From Cylicocyclus nassatus (Eukaryota > Nematoda > Chromadorea > Rhabditida > Strongylidae), in contig CATQJL010000001.1 of the NCBI GenBank assembly GCA_958299035.1, positions 23,960,653-24,024,652 of the forward strand: a stretch of 64,000 nucleotides of DNA, read 5' to 3'. The position numbers and the translations under genes were made by a program. The notes beneath the pieces were generated by a model. That model worked only from the letters and a program-made list of their open reading frames with translations. It did no database searches and was not told the DNA's origin. Below, piece by piece: positions 11,621 to 22,693 of the stretch; the first letter of the stretch is position 1, and each line of letters opens with the position of its first letter.

Positions 11621-13958
11621 CAGCTCCTTTTTAGTGCCCCAATTCGCCAATAATCTCGTCTTATCCACTTATAAAACTCTACTTGCCAAAGTTCTAGCCC
11701 TAGCTTACCTTCAACAATCCCGCATCGGGCTCATGATGAACTGTGACGTTAGTATGAGCCCCTTAACGAGCCTTAGTTTTGAGAACTTTTTGGTTTTGAT
11801 GCAAGTTTATCTGCTGTCTATCACTTTAAAAATGTTAGAAATTTCAAATGAAATGGTCAGAATACTGATGATTGATGGTATAAGATTAAAAAGTTGAAGA
11901 TCCGGCGTCTTCAATACCGCACTCTAGTTCGCTATCGAAGAGGCCACCGAGTGCGCGCAAATCTTTTACAATGACTTGCGATTGTCAGTCGATCACCAAT
12001 TCAGTGCTTTCATTTTTATCCTCCCAAATTACTCTGGTGTTAACTTACCGCGGGATGAGATAGCTTGGTTGACCAAGGGGTGGGATCGAACTTAGGCCAA
12101 TCTGGTCATAGCTGAGCCTCACACCACTAGCCACATATCCCCAGATTATTGTACAAAACGATTTTCTTAAGTGGTATGTACATGAGTAGTAGAAGGCTTT
12201 GTATGGGTTACTTGCTTTAGTCGCCTGCTTTATTTTGTTTTCATAGGTCACACACAGTAAAATTTCCCGGAGTCTCAAATGACCCGGAGTGTTTGCATGT
12301 GTCGTAATATTACGGCTCACATTCGTAAGCTTATCAATGATTTTCATGACGTCAAATGATGATGCTTAATGCGAAGTCCTACTCATTTGTTATAAACTTG
12401 TAACCAGCAAGAAATAGACTTTCTGAAATGCTTTAGAGCTCATTGGGAGACTGTGCTTTTCATTATATTTTCACTTTAATCTTTTCTTGCACGACAATAG
12501 TTTTTAATCAGTTCCCAACCTGCATATCGAACGAAAAAACCGAATAAATGAAGAGCATTACCTTTTGAAGTTTTCAGTATACCGTTTGTTATCGCTGAGA
12601 GATAGCAGTGCTAACCTGAACATGAAAAGACTAGGTAATCAAGTTGAACACCCCCCCCCGTTTTTCAAATCAATTCCATTGCTTCAAAATCACGATTGCA
12701 CGCAGGGAAAAAATTTCGGAATTATAGCTTTCATAATGGATCGGAAAACAAATGATAAATGCGTTATAAAACATTGTATGCAAATCTTTGGGTTTTGATA
12801 TTTTTTCATAATTTGACAAAGACAATATTATTCCTGATTTAGCAGTTGTGAGATAAGAAAATTCAGCAGCTTAATTTGAAAGCAATCTCCTTCAAAAGTT
12901 TAGAAAAGTGGCGCAAGGATTGAGTGCCTGTAGTTTTGAACAAACAATATCTGAAATTCATTATTTTTGAACGATCATCATTCAACCGCACCCCTTTAGC
13001 AGAGCAGATAGGTCGCATGCTAGTTAATTTGTCCAAGAAATTGTAGAGCAGATAGTAGCTTATTATGAACTCGTTAAAGCAAGCTTACAAAGCGCTTTTC
13101 AGTGCTGCGCATTTCTATTGAGCTTCAATTTTGCATCATGTCTTCGAATCAAACTCAGCACTTACCGATCCTGAAGAAACTATAGTCAGAGCTGGTGGTA
13201 CGTGTCGTTCAAACGATTTACATTTAGCAGACAACTCACTTCAAAAATGTTGAGTTATTTTCATCGTGATCGTGGCGTGCAGAGCAAGAATATCTGTCAG
13301 CGGATTTGTTCTCAATTTTGTCATAGATAGTTTTGCATAGATGTCTGTGAACTCATCCTGTTTTCTAGAAATTTTGTCTTCTCAACCTCGTCTATTCCAA
13401 CTCATCTAGTTAGTGTCATAGTATTTCTACGAATTTGAAATCTTACATTCCAGAACTTGGGTTTTTCACCTTAACCCCTTATCGATGCCTGACGCAACAG
13501 AATCTTTCTCATTCGTGTCAGTGCACGCTTCTGTGCCACTAAAAAGCATGCAAGTCAAAGCCACGGTCCAACTGTAGCACCAAAATTATTGGTGTGGTAA
13601 AGTTGAAAGTATTTCTCAAAGATCTGGCAGAGATGCTCTTTGGCTTCAATCCTACAGATGCTTTAAGCGCTAAATTGGAACTTAGCAATACTATTCAATT
13701 AATTACCGATGCGTACTCTTAGAAAAGTTTAGAATTTTTCATCAATGAGAAGCTAGACTTTAGACAGCGCATGATTCGGTTAGTGTCTGCAAATGTGCAA
13801 GCGATTTCTCCGCTTTACGTCATCTTGATTCTAACCGTGATCCACATAAAAACTAGGGAACGAACCATAGCACACATTGCTAAGATCATCTCTCATGAGA
13901 GATGATGAATGAGATGGTGGTAAAGGCTCTATATTAGTTCGTTTCGAAAGTAATTTGC
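11621..13958. other. Unassigned non-coding stretch
   Basis: No ORF here has recognisable domains, and the longest are about 100 codons without family features. The only structured signal I can point to is the SINE-like promoter near 12,082-12,133. 13,740-13,960 is ordinary AT-rich sequence. A short C-run lies near 12,651. Confidence 0.5.
12060..12143 (-). promoter_or_regulatory. tRNA-derived SINE-like pol III boxes (minus strand)
   Basis: Read on the minus strand, 12,133-12,123 gives TGGCTAGTGGT (box A-like, TGGCNNAGTGG minus one base). About 30 bases downstream, 12,092-12,082 gives AGTTCGATCCC, which fits box B (GGTTCGANTCC) at 10 of 11 positions. The T and acceptor stems do not pair properly, so a functional tRNA is unlikely. 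A tRNA-derived SINE head is the better reading. Confidence 0.35.
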
Positions 13959-13962
13959 TTAA

Positions 13963-14831
13963 CACATTCACGACAATACGACCCACCGGTGGGTCGTACG
14001 TGTTCTGCCGTCTCGGACAATACGACCCACCGGTGAGTCGCAAAATTCCTGAAGCTCTAGTTTTGCCAGTATGCGATGGAATTCTACGGGGTTCTGGCAC
14101 ACGATTGGGGACGCCTTGGCGAAGCTCCAGCGGGAGTGGTCCGGGTTCGGGATACTGTAATGTAATGTTACGGTAGGTATACCGTAGATAGAGGCCAGGC
14201 ACAGATGTAGCTCAAATTTTTCGCAGAGTGGCGCTGTTTATGAAAATTCAAGTTTACATGCACGAGAAATACAGGGATGGCACGAGGCTGATATCAGCCC
14301 CATCAAAAATTATCGAACTTATTGATTTTATTAAATTTTTGCATTGTTCATCCCAGGAAGCTCAAACCTTATATACATAGGTTCTTTAGCATGCTGATTA
14401 CAAAATGATAGTCTTAAGTTCTAATACCGCCTTCTTACATCAGTTTCTTGATTCTTACGAAAATTCTATCGTACTGCTACCGTATAGTCGCACCGTGGGA
14501 AACTAGTGAACAAGTGAATACTGTAAACGTGATCAGCACGTAAAATTACCCCGAAACACAATTTTCCATGAAAATCCATGATGTTGGGTTCGTACAAAAT
14601 GACTACCGTAACCTTACCATATAATGCTAAAAACTGAATAAATTATATTTTGGTAATCAGCGCCTTCGATAACCCTTGTAGGGAAATTCTTGGAGACATG
14701 TTTTGAATTTCTTCCAAAAAGACTGTTATTTCGGACAATACGACCCACGGGTGGGTCGTAAGTTTGACAGAGCAAAGAAGGCTCTGGTCCGAAACGGCAG
14801 TAATCGACAAATCAGCCTTGTCGTAAATGTG
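13963..14831. mobile_element. piggyBac-like non-autonomous element
   Basis: TTAA at 13,959-13,962 is followed by CACATTCACGACAATACGAC. The right end near 14,822-14,835 reads inward as CTAACACATTTACGACAA, so the right TTAA has decayed to TTAG. Inside both ends lie palindromes built from TACGACCCACC and its inverse: a perfect 22-mer at 13,977-13,998, a near copy at 14,021-14,042, and a variant at 14,739-14,760. The TTAA target and sub-terminal palindromes suggest piggyBac. No transposase is present. Confidence 0.5.
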
Positions 14832-14835
14832 TTAG

Positions 14836-15440
14836 ACGAACGTAACATCCCGCACTTGAAGGTTTCCCGAGGGATATTAGCCGCATTTGTTACAACTTTT
14901 CATCCTTATCTAAATAGTTATGAATGCAATGCATTTTAAGCAACGAGCTTCTAGAAATATTCCAATAATTTCGACCTATGTTTTCTGCCATATTCAACTT
15001 TCAGTATTTTTCAAAGTTCTTGCACCAAAATCTCAAAGAAATTCAAATAACGGGTAAATAGAGCAAGCTCTACTTCAAAAATTTTTTGCTAGAATTTCAT
15101 TTGATGATACTCTCTATAACTGGCCCACCCAAATCTGTTAGGACATCAACCGGTGAGTAAATATGTACTTCGTGGTTTTTGTTTCTGTTTTCCGTTTTCT
15201 TTTGTTTATGAAATCTGCGAAGAAAAATTATTCAATAATGTCATCACAATTTAAGGCTGTACACGAAAAATTTGTAATGTGATATTTACAGTAATCGAAC
15301 GCTCATTCGAGTGGTAAAAAACAATGTCATATCAAAATCCATTTTTGAAAGTCTCAAGTTGCGAACATCTCGCTTAAGTTAGTGGTTTCAAAGAATTTCA
15401 TTGAAATGACCATGGCAAAGTATAGAAAAAAGAAACATAG
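14836..15440. other. Unassigned AT-rich stretch
   Basis: I see no gene, no clear repeat partner in the window and no terminal inverted repeats here. Confidence 0.5.
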
Positions 15441-15444
15441 AGCT

Positions 15445-16099
15445 TTATATCCTGTACGGTTTGCTCCATCCACCCGTGATCTGCTCACTTATTGTTAGAT
15501 ACTTAGATGGCCCGGCTTCACGTGACGTGCGGGCCCCAGCACAGAAGTTTCCGTTTCTCCCTGTTCTTCGCTTCAAACATTTACGATCTTCTTGTCTAAA
15601 GTGGGTAGCTGCGTCCACGAGTTCTAAGTGCATAATCGTATCCAGCTGATTTCTCAGCTGGTCCATCCGTTCCATAAAAACGTCTGCCCATCTCGTTGGA
15701 GGTCTTCCTCGAAAACGTTTTGCTTCGCGAGGAATCCATTCCGATGCTCTTAGTGTCCATCTGCCGTCTGTTCTTCTCATTGACCGGCCCATCGATGCTT
15801 CGCTTTCGCAACGTATTCTGCTGGATCACGAAGATAAGACATTCTTCTAATATCTGTACTGCGGAGTCCGACAAAATGTTGTTTGTGTTGGGTCATCTGC
15901 ACAACACTAGGCTCTAGCGCTCTGTGGGTGGTGCGGTAGATCGTTTGACGTGGCTACAGTTTCGGCCCAAGTCTCAGCTGCGTAACAGAGCGGCTGGAGA
16001 ACGGTTGAGTCGAACAGGTGGGTACAAAGCTCCGGGTCCGTCAGTTGGTCGGTGGTTTCCTTCAAAGGCCCGAAAGCGGCCCAGGCTGCTCTTCTTCTC
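15445..16099 (-). pseudogene. RTE-type LINE, 3' part of pol (continues from 22,694-23,495)
   Basis: On the minus strand the C-terminal region of an RTE-family polyprotein can be read in pieces. First comes AAWAAFGPLKETTDQLTDPE with CTHLFDSTVLQPLCYAAETW (about 16,095-15,960). Then comes RTDGRWTLRASEWIPREAKR and GRPPTRWADVFMERMDQL (about 15,775-15,650), and a K-R-rich tail to the stop at 15,445. GRPPTRW and YAAETW are hallmark C-terminal motifs of this LINE group. The upstream half of the same reading lies at 22,694-23,495, ending GRSMNMENDLREELN, so one LINE was split by a 6.6-kb insertion at 16,100. Frameshifts are present and it is not functional. Confidence 0.85.
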
Positions 16100-16563
16100 C
16101 TGATAAGTACAAAACGCCGATCACGACTTTTTGTGGAATTACAGCTTTCTAACTCAAAATGTAGAAAAACGAAAAGGGCACATATGGGCTAAATTTTGCC
16201 GACAAATCCAATGGCATTCTCGGCTTCTCGCCATCTTTACTCCATAAGCGACGTTTTGCCCGATATTCACAATGGACCTCAGACTCAGCCGATAAGGCTG
16301 GTTCTTTTTGTGTGGAATTAAAGTCTTATAGTGTTTGTGTAGTCAAAAGAGCGCCGCAGCTTTCCTAGAACTCGAGTTATAAAAAAGAAAAGAATTTAAA
16401 TGGTCAAAAATCCAGACTTTTGGGTCGGAAGGAAGGAGTGAACCGATGAGGCCCAAAAAATGGTGGATAGTAAGCAGTCAGCATTGTAGGATGCCTGCAA
16501 AATTTGAGCCTTCTAGCTTTATTTTGAACTGAGTTATGAGCTCGCCAAGTTTCGTGCAATATA
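16100..16563. repeat. Direct repeat R, copy 1, left part
   Basis: The sequence from CTGATAAGTACAAAACGCCG is nearly the same as 22,206-22,665. This copy is cut by a mariner-like element, and its last about 20 bases resume at 18,645-18,666 (TATTGTACTGTCGCG...GCTTGG). No credible ORF is present. Confidence 0.85.
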
Positions 16564-18644
16564 TTAAGCTGTCCCGAAAGTTTTGTCGTTTTTTTTTCAT
16601 CGCTCACCAAACCTCACAGAACACCAATCCATGAACGGCCTAGGTGTCATTCTATTATTTTTTCGTCATCTTTCTCATAGCTATATTTATTCCCTGATCT
16701 ATCCCGTCTTTGCGATGTTATCGCAATGGCTTTTTGAGCACCTCAGCAGTAGCGCCAGAACTTTCCTAAATTTTCAGAATTTTTATCTTGATATTTTCGA
16801 CGAGCTCTGGTGACTGTTATGTAGGGCGAACCGTTGGCTACATTGTGTTTTATTTTAGACTAGCTGGCTTACCCGGCTCCGCCGTATCCGGACCAAACTT
16901 GGCACACATACACTTCGGGCCCCGGCGCGTGTCACAGTCCACTTTTCGTTATCGATCGATGTCGATTTTACCGATTTTTATCGATTTTTTGGCAGAGTTC
17001 ACCTTCAGGGCTAGGAGTTGGCACAGGGGGGAAGTGAGCATGGGGATTCCGAATACAATATTAGTTTTCAGAATTATCGATTGCTTTTATTGATTTTATC
17101 GATTTTTTGGCAGAGTTCACCTACAGGGCTAGGAGTTGGCACAGGGGGGAAGTGAGCATGGGGATTCCGAATACAATATTAGTTTTCAGGATCATCCATT
17201 ACTTTTATCGATTTTATCGATCTTTTTGCAAAGTTTGACCTGCGGGGCTGGGAGTTTGCACAGAGGGTAATCGAGCATGCAGATTACGAATACAATATTA
17301 GTTTTCAAGATCGTCCATTACTTTTATCGATTTTATCGATTTTTTGAAAATTTGAGCTAGGGGGCTGGAATTTGGCACAGGGGTGTTCGAGCATGCTGAT
17401 CACCCCCCTTGGGAATGATCAGCATGCTCGATTACCCCCCTGTGCCAACTCCCAGCCCCCTAGCTCAAACTTTGCAAAAAAATCGATAAAATCGATAAAA
17501 GTAATCGATAATCCTGAAAACCAATATTGTATTCGGAATCCCCATGCTCGATTACCCCCCTGTGCGAACTCCCAGCCCCGTAGCTCAAACTTTGCAAAAA
17601 AATCGATAAAATCGATAAAAGTAATCGATAATCCTGAAAACCAATATTGTATTCGGAATCCCCATGCTCGATTACCCCCCTGTGCCAACTCCCAGCCCCG
17701 TAGCTCAAACTTTGCAAAAAAAATCGATAAAATCGATAAAAGTAATCGATAATCCTGAAAACCAATATTGTATTCGGAATCCCCATGCTCGATTACCCCC
17801 CTGTGCCAACTCCCAGCCCCATAGGTGAACTCAGCAAAAAAATCGATAAAAATCGATAAAATCGATATCGATCGATGACGAAAAGTAGCCTATGACACCC
17901 GCCGGGGCCCGAAGTGTATGTGTGCCAAGTTTGGTCCGGATCGGTTCAGAAATGGAATTTTCTATTCGGAACATACGTACACACAGACATACATACAGAC
18001 AGACAGACAGACAGACAGACATACAGACAAACAGACATTCAGCTTTATATATAAGATTACGTGAGCCACGTTTATCAAGTCCGCAATAACAATTTATTTG
18101 AGAAAAACCGCGGCTTTTCGAATACGTTTTACCACGTAAAAGTACCGAAAATTCCAAAAAGCTGATTTTTGAAGCAAATTAAACTTGGTTTTGTTGCATA
18201 AATGATATTTAATAACAAACAAGTTTGAATTCGCAAAAAGTTCAAAAGCTTTCATGCTTTTGCTGCAATTGCGCGTTTCATGACTTTGTTATAAACCAAG
18301 GCCTCCGGAGAAACAATTTTTTGAAGTCAAAATCAGCATATTGGGAGAATGTAAAAATACCACCTTGTAGCCCGAGAGTTGCTCTATTTGACCCAAACTT
18401 AATCTTTTTCGAAACTTTGTAATGAAATTTTTAAAAATCAGCTCAACTTCGAGCAGGTAAAATTGACAGGTGGAGAATTTTGCAATTATCAAAAAAAGCA
18501 TACAAGATTAAGGTAGATTATGTGTATCCATAAGAAAGAGAAGGAAAAGCTGCATCGAATGCATGTTGAATTTCACTCTTGTCTTTATTGTGCGTGGTTT
18601 TACAGTGGTTTGAAAAAACCGACAAAACTTTCGGGACAACCTAA
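16564..18644. mobile_element. Mariner-like MITE inserted in R, with nested fold-back
   Basis: The ends are TTAAGCTGTCCCGAAAGTTT at 16,564 and the inverse of TTAGGTTGTCCCGAAAGTTT at 18,644, flanked by TA (16,562-16,563 and 18,645-18,646). The second R copy at 22,661-22,690 shows the uninterrupted site (GCAGTATATTGTACTG), which proves the insertion. A minisatellite fold-back (16,859-18,056) sits inside, leaving about 0.9 kb of MITE. No transposase is seen. Confidence 0.85.
16859..18056. repeat. Fold-back minisatellite element, copy 1
   Basis: It starts ACTAGCTGGCTTACCCGGCT and ends in GACA/CATA microsatellite plus TTTATATATAAGAT. The first half holds four inverted units, and the second half (17,420-17,870) four direct units, of a roughly 120-bp repeat (word CATGCTCGATTACCCCCCTG, then TCGATAAAATCGATAAAAG). 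The centre is near 17,407. The ORFs of 89-126 codons here are translations of this minisatellite. It is nearly the same as 59,232-60,300, which has one unit fewer. Confidence 0.85.
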
Positions 18645-18891
18645 TATTGTACTGTCGCGTGCTTGGCATAGTTGCGATAGGGGGAGTGATGGATCTTACC
18701 CCCTTCACTTTGAGGCCAAACTCCCGATGACCCCCTTCACCTGAGCTGAGATTGGTATTGTACTTTGAGAATATGATAAAAATCGTTATCAAAAGGTTTT
18801 GCAGGCCAACTACCTCAAACAACAAGTACACTCATAAATTTACCAAAGAAACGGTATTCATGTTTATTTATATTATTTATTTATCCTCGTT

Positions 18892-19639
18892 GCATTCATT
18901 TGGAGAGCAGAAAGTGAGGACACAAAATCAGTCAATTTTTGAAGCACATAAAATCCCTCATATCTCGCGGCACAGAAGACCTAGAAAAAATTCGACGGTC
19001 TACGTCGATTCTCCATGATCTCAGCTTTCGAATGGTATACAGCATGCTGGGGCTTCTTTGCTTCCCGGCTCTAAAAATCATTTGCTCCGGTAACCGATAA
19101 AAGCCAATACATTGGTGGAGCTGGGTTGGAGCAAGCTAATAGTAAATATCTCCACCCCATTTTTGAAAACTGGTTAGTTTTTTCGCCCAGCAACTTATAT
19201 ACCATTCGAAAGCTCAGGAAAAGCGGATTCAACCTAGACCGTCGACTTCTTTCTAGCCCCCCTCTACCGAGAGATACACCGCATTTTATCTGAAAACATG
19301 GTCAATTTCAACAGCATATTTCTGCCAAATGAAGACCTAATCACTGCTAATTTTTTATATGTGTTAAAGAGCAAGTCTTCATTAACAAACGTAGGCCGTC
19401 GACTTTTTCGCAGCATTCATTTGGAGAGCAGAAAGTGAGGACACAAAATCAGTCAATTTTTGAAGCACATAAAATCCCTCATATCTCACGGCACAGAAGA
19501 CCTAGAAAAAATTCGACGGTCTACGTCGATTCTCCATGATCTCAGCTTTCGAATGGTATACAGCATGTTGGGGCTTCTTTGCTTCCCGGCTCTAAAAATC
19601 ATTTGTTTGCTCCGGTGACCCATAAAAGCCAACACATTG
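18892..19639. repeat. Direct repeat pair inside element E
   Basis: 18,892-19,115 and 19,413-19,639 are near-identical, from GCATTCATTTGGAGAGCAG to AAAGCC..ACATTG. The period is 521 bp. The stretch between them contains inverted matches to the same unit (ATACCATTCGAAAGCT near 19,199 against AGCTTTCGAATGGTAT near 19,022), so the block is also a partial fold-back. Confidence 0.8.
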
Positions 19640-19641
19640 TG

Positions 19642-20350
19642 TAGGTCGTCCCGAAAGTTTTTGCGAACGATTTTCAAAAATTCACAACTTCTGATTTTAT
19701 TAACCGATTTGACTGCTTTCACTTTTATGTGTAAGGGTAAGTCATGCTCCTTATAATGACATCTCAGCTGCTCAGTAATGGTCATCTGTTGCATAGATAG
19801 GAGCGATAGAAGAAAATTGGTCAAAATTTTGATTTTCTATGTAGGGTCATGAAAAATCGGAGACTTGCAACAAAAATCGGAGCAATCAGTATTATAGGTT
19901 CTTTCACCAGCTCTTTCTAACAGTGCAAAGTTTGCGCTGATTGAGGCTCTCTATGAAAAGTTATGATTTTCGAGCGAGCAATACGAGAGGGCGAATTTGG
20001 TTTATTTAGGCATTTTTCAGGGAGATCATAACTTTCCATAGAAACGCTCAATCGGCGCAAAGTTTGCACTATTAGAAAGAGCTGGTGAATGAACCCACAA
20101 TACTGACTGCTCCGATTTCTGTTGCAAGTCTCCGATTTTTTATGACCCTACACAGAAAATTCGAATTTTGACCATTTTTCTTCTATCGCTCCTATCTATG
20201 CAACAGATGACCATTACTAAGCAGCTGAGATGTCGTTATGAAGAGCATGACTTACTCTTTCACATAAAAGTGAAAGCAGTCAAATAGATTGGAAAATCAG
20301 AAGTTATGAATTTTTGAAAATCGTTCGCAAAAATTTCGGCAAGACCTAAT
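19642..20350. mobile_element. Mariner-like MITE, about 709 bp
   Basis: Inverted ends TAGGTCGTCCCGAAAGTTTT and, at the right, ...CGCAAAAATTTCGGCAAGACCTAA. The arms pair well inward (TCGCTCCTATCTATGCAACA near 20,190 is the inverse of the stretch near 19,795). The first copy of the 521-bp repeat (19,115 onward) runs on into GGAGCAAGCTAATAGTAAA without it. No transposase is present. Confidence 0.8.
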
Positions 20351-20835
20351 AAGAGCGAGGTGGAGCAAGTTAATAGTAAAAAATGTGCTGTGGATTGACA
20401 TCGTTATCAGCACCAACGGGAACGTGAGCGAACTCGTCTATTTAAGCGTGCTTATCGTTGTTATATGTTTATGTTTTTTTGGTAAAAAATGCGCTTTTGA
20501 TTGACAGTTATGCCATCATTATTAGCACACACTCAAAAAACTATGGGAGATTGGTGAATTTCCAAACCTTCACACAAAAACTCGCCCATTTCTGGAATCT
20601 ATACTCTGTAAACCTAGTGCTGAAGAAGGTCACTTTCGTGAAAGCTCTCTAGACTCACCTTACCTAATTTGTAGAGAATGGTTGGTTTCAATGAATCAAA
20701 AACTTTAAGACATTCAGAAAAATAACGTTTATTAAAATAACCCCTAATGTTTTGGAAAGGTTGGCAGTTTGAAGAGGAAACGGCAGGCGGAATACCTTAC
20801 AAAATCGCAGATGACTCGCAGTGTTCTAATTCAAC

Positions 20836-21934
20836 AGCGAGGCAGAAGGAGAATCTTACGCCGACGAAAATGTTGTTGACATTGATACAGAGTTGACAAT
20901 TGAGCGAAACTCTCTGATTTCCTACATAAGGAATCCAAGCAGATTTAGTTTCAATGAGGCAATGTCCAGGAAGTCCATTGCTGATCTTCAGGTTGCTGAA
21001 GATTTCAAGGCTGCTAAATTCACAAACATGGATATGAACAAAAGGAAGGTGTTAGTAAAAAGCATAGCTACTGCTCTTAGATCCCGACTGAAGTGCGAAC
21101 CCAACTCTGTGCTTTATGCTTTTGGAAGTTATTCGCCTTGTGACATTATGACCTATGATATTGAAAAAAAAACCAACGCACAGCATATCTACTTTTTTCG
21201 GCTGTTCCGCAGATGCTGTTAAAGAAGAAGTTGAGCAGCTTTCTCATCAGCTAACAGGACGTATGCCAGAGGAGGTGAAGCCAGAGTTCGACAAGGCCCA
21301 AAAAAGTATGCACTGTTTCCTTTCCGTGTTGCGAAAGCATATGCGATCCGGCTCTTTTCCCATTAGTTACCGCAAAAATCTGATGGACTCACTAGCAAAG
21401 CTAGTTTCCATTCCGACTAGCGCGGCAGAGGTGGAGGAAGAAATTTTCTGTCTACTCTGTTATCAGAACACAACGCAGAAGTCGTACAACGATGGAGCAT
21501 CTAAGCAATTACTTAAGGTTTGTCAACCTTCTACTAAACATAATGTTATCTAAAAACTTCATTTTAAGGATTGGTATAAGTAGTCCAGACAGGCTGTTAC
21601 CGTATGACTTTTTGAAATATCCTAAAAGATGGTATGAAGAAATGGTCACCTACCTGCTGACTTTCCTGGTGCTACCAGAGGGCCAGGAAAAAATCACAAA
21701 AGCGCTTAGATGAAGAAGAAAGTTTCAAATCCATTTTCGAATCAGAACGCTTTTGCACGCAATTCTACTTCAACTCCGATGACCTTTTGGAGGAAGAAGA
21801 AAATTTCTCAGGCAGCGAACTTGTTGTCGCTGACGTTAGCGATAGTGATATTGTTGATGATGATGTGCAGGAACTGAAGTTGTTTCTAACTTGTACATCT
21901 TTTGGGATAAAAATTATTGCTTCCGTTTTTTGTT
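20836..21934 (+). pseudogene. Broken gene of element E (unrecognised, transposase-like position)
   Basis: One protein-like reading passes through about four frames. About 20,836-21,222 contains VDIDTELTIERN and AMSRKSIADLQVAEDFKAAK. 21,155-21,553 contains VKEEVEQLSHQLTGRMPEEV and HCFLSVLRKHMRSGSFP. 21,492-21,713 contains PYDFLKYPKRWYEEMVTYL. An acidic tail follows, to about 21,933 (DDLLEEEENFSGSELVVADV, then DSDIVDDDVQEL). Codon-like continuity across the breaks suggests a decayed real gene rather than chance ORFs. No catalytic motif or family is recognisable to me. A transposase role is inferred only from its position between the inverted ends of element E. Confidence 0.45.
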
Positions 21935-22205
21935 GATTCAATGAAACAGGAGCACAGATCTTCATAAAGTCAATTTTCAAAAAAATTTTAACCTCTTTTG
22001 AAAATTTTTATTTTTTTTTCCAATTTGTGCTTAAATAAGGTACAAATCAGAGCTCTTCATACCACGCTTTTTTACCTTTTCTCTCTTCCTCCCCCCCCCC
22101 TTCCCTAGACTCACATACCCCCTTCACCCTGGAAGGTCGGGAACAGCCGAGACCCCCTTCACCTGGGGAGAGCTCGGCTCCCCCTATCGCACCTATGGTG
22201 CTTGG

Positions 22206-22693
22206 GCTGATAAGTACAAAACGCCGATCACGCTTTTCTGTGGAATTACAGCTTTCTAACTTAAAATGGAGAAAGACGAAAAGGGCATATATGGGCTAAA
22301 TTTTGCCGACGAATCCAATGGTACCCTCGGCTTCTCGCCATCTTTACTCCATAAGCGACGTTTTGCCCGATATTCACAATGGGCCTCAGACTCAGCCGAT
22401 AAGGCTGGTTCTTTTTGTGTGGAGTTAAAGTCTTATAGTGTTTGTGTAGTCAAAATTTGAGCGCCGCAGCTTTCCTAGAACTCGAGTTATAAAAAAGGAA
22501 AGAATTTAAATGGTCAAAAATCCGGACTTTTGGGTCGGAAGGAAGGAGTGAACCGATGAGGCCCAAAAAATGGTGGATAGTAAGCAGTCAGCATTGTAGT
22601 ATGCCTGCAAAATTTGAGCCTTCTAGCTTTATTTTGAACCGAGTTATGAGCTCGCCAAGTTTCGTGCAGTATATTGTACTGTCGCGTGCTTGG
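22206..22693. repeat. Direct repeat R, copy 2 (uninterrupted)
   Basis: About 488 bp from GCTGATAAGTACAAAACGCC to GTCGCGTGCTTGG. It is a close match to 16,100-16,563 plus 18,645-18,666. It shows the empty TA site of the mariner-like insertion. It immediately follows the right GTGCTTGG flank of element E and is followed by LINE sequence. Confidence 0.85.

Larger units (their letters stand above)
18667..22197 (+). mobile_element. Element E: 3.5-kb terminal-inverted-repeat DNA transposon-like element
   Basis: The 20-bp ends CATAGTTGCGATAGGGGGAG (18,667) and the inverse of CATAGGTGCGATAGGGGGAG (ending 22,197) match at 19 of 20 positions. The 8-bp direct repeat GTGCTTGG flanks them (18,659-18,666 and 22,198-22,205). 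CCCCCTTCAC words recur just inside both ends. An 8-bp duplication is what hAT, P or Merlin elements make, and I cannot choose between them. The only gene-like content is the broken reading at 20,836-21,934. A MITE (19,642-20,350) is nested inside. Confidence 0.65.

Noticed and set aside
17372..17786. ORFs of 89-126 codons on both strands with internal repeats
   Set aside because: They are translations of the 120-bp minisatellite. The same peptides recur at 51,289-52,451 and 59,746-60,081 on either strand, which follows from the repeat, not from protein selection.
16100..22693. R copies as LTRs of a retrotransposon
   Set aside because: No primer site, polypurine tract or pol lies between them, and element E with its own TIRs and 8-bp duplication fills the interval.
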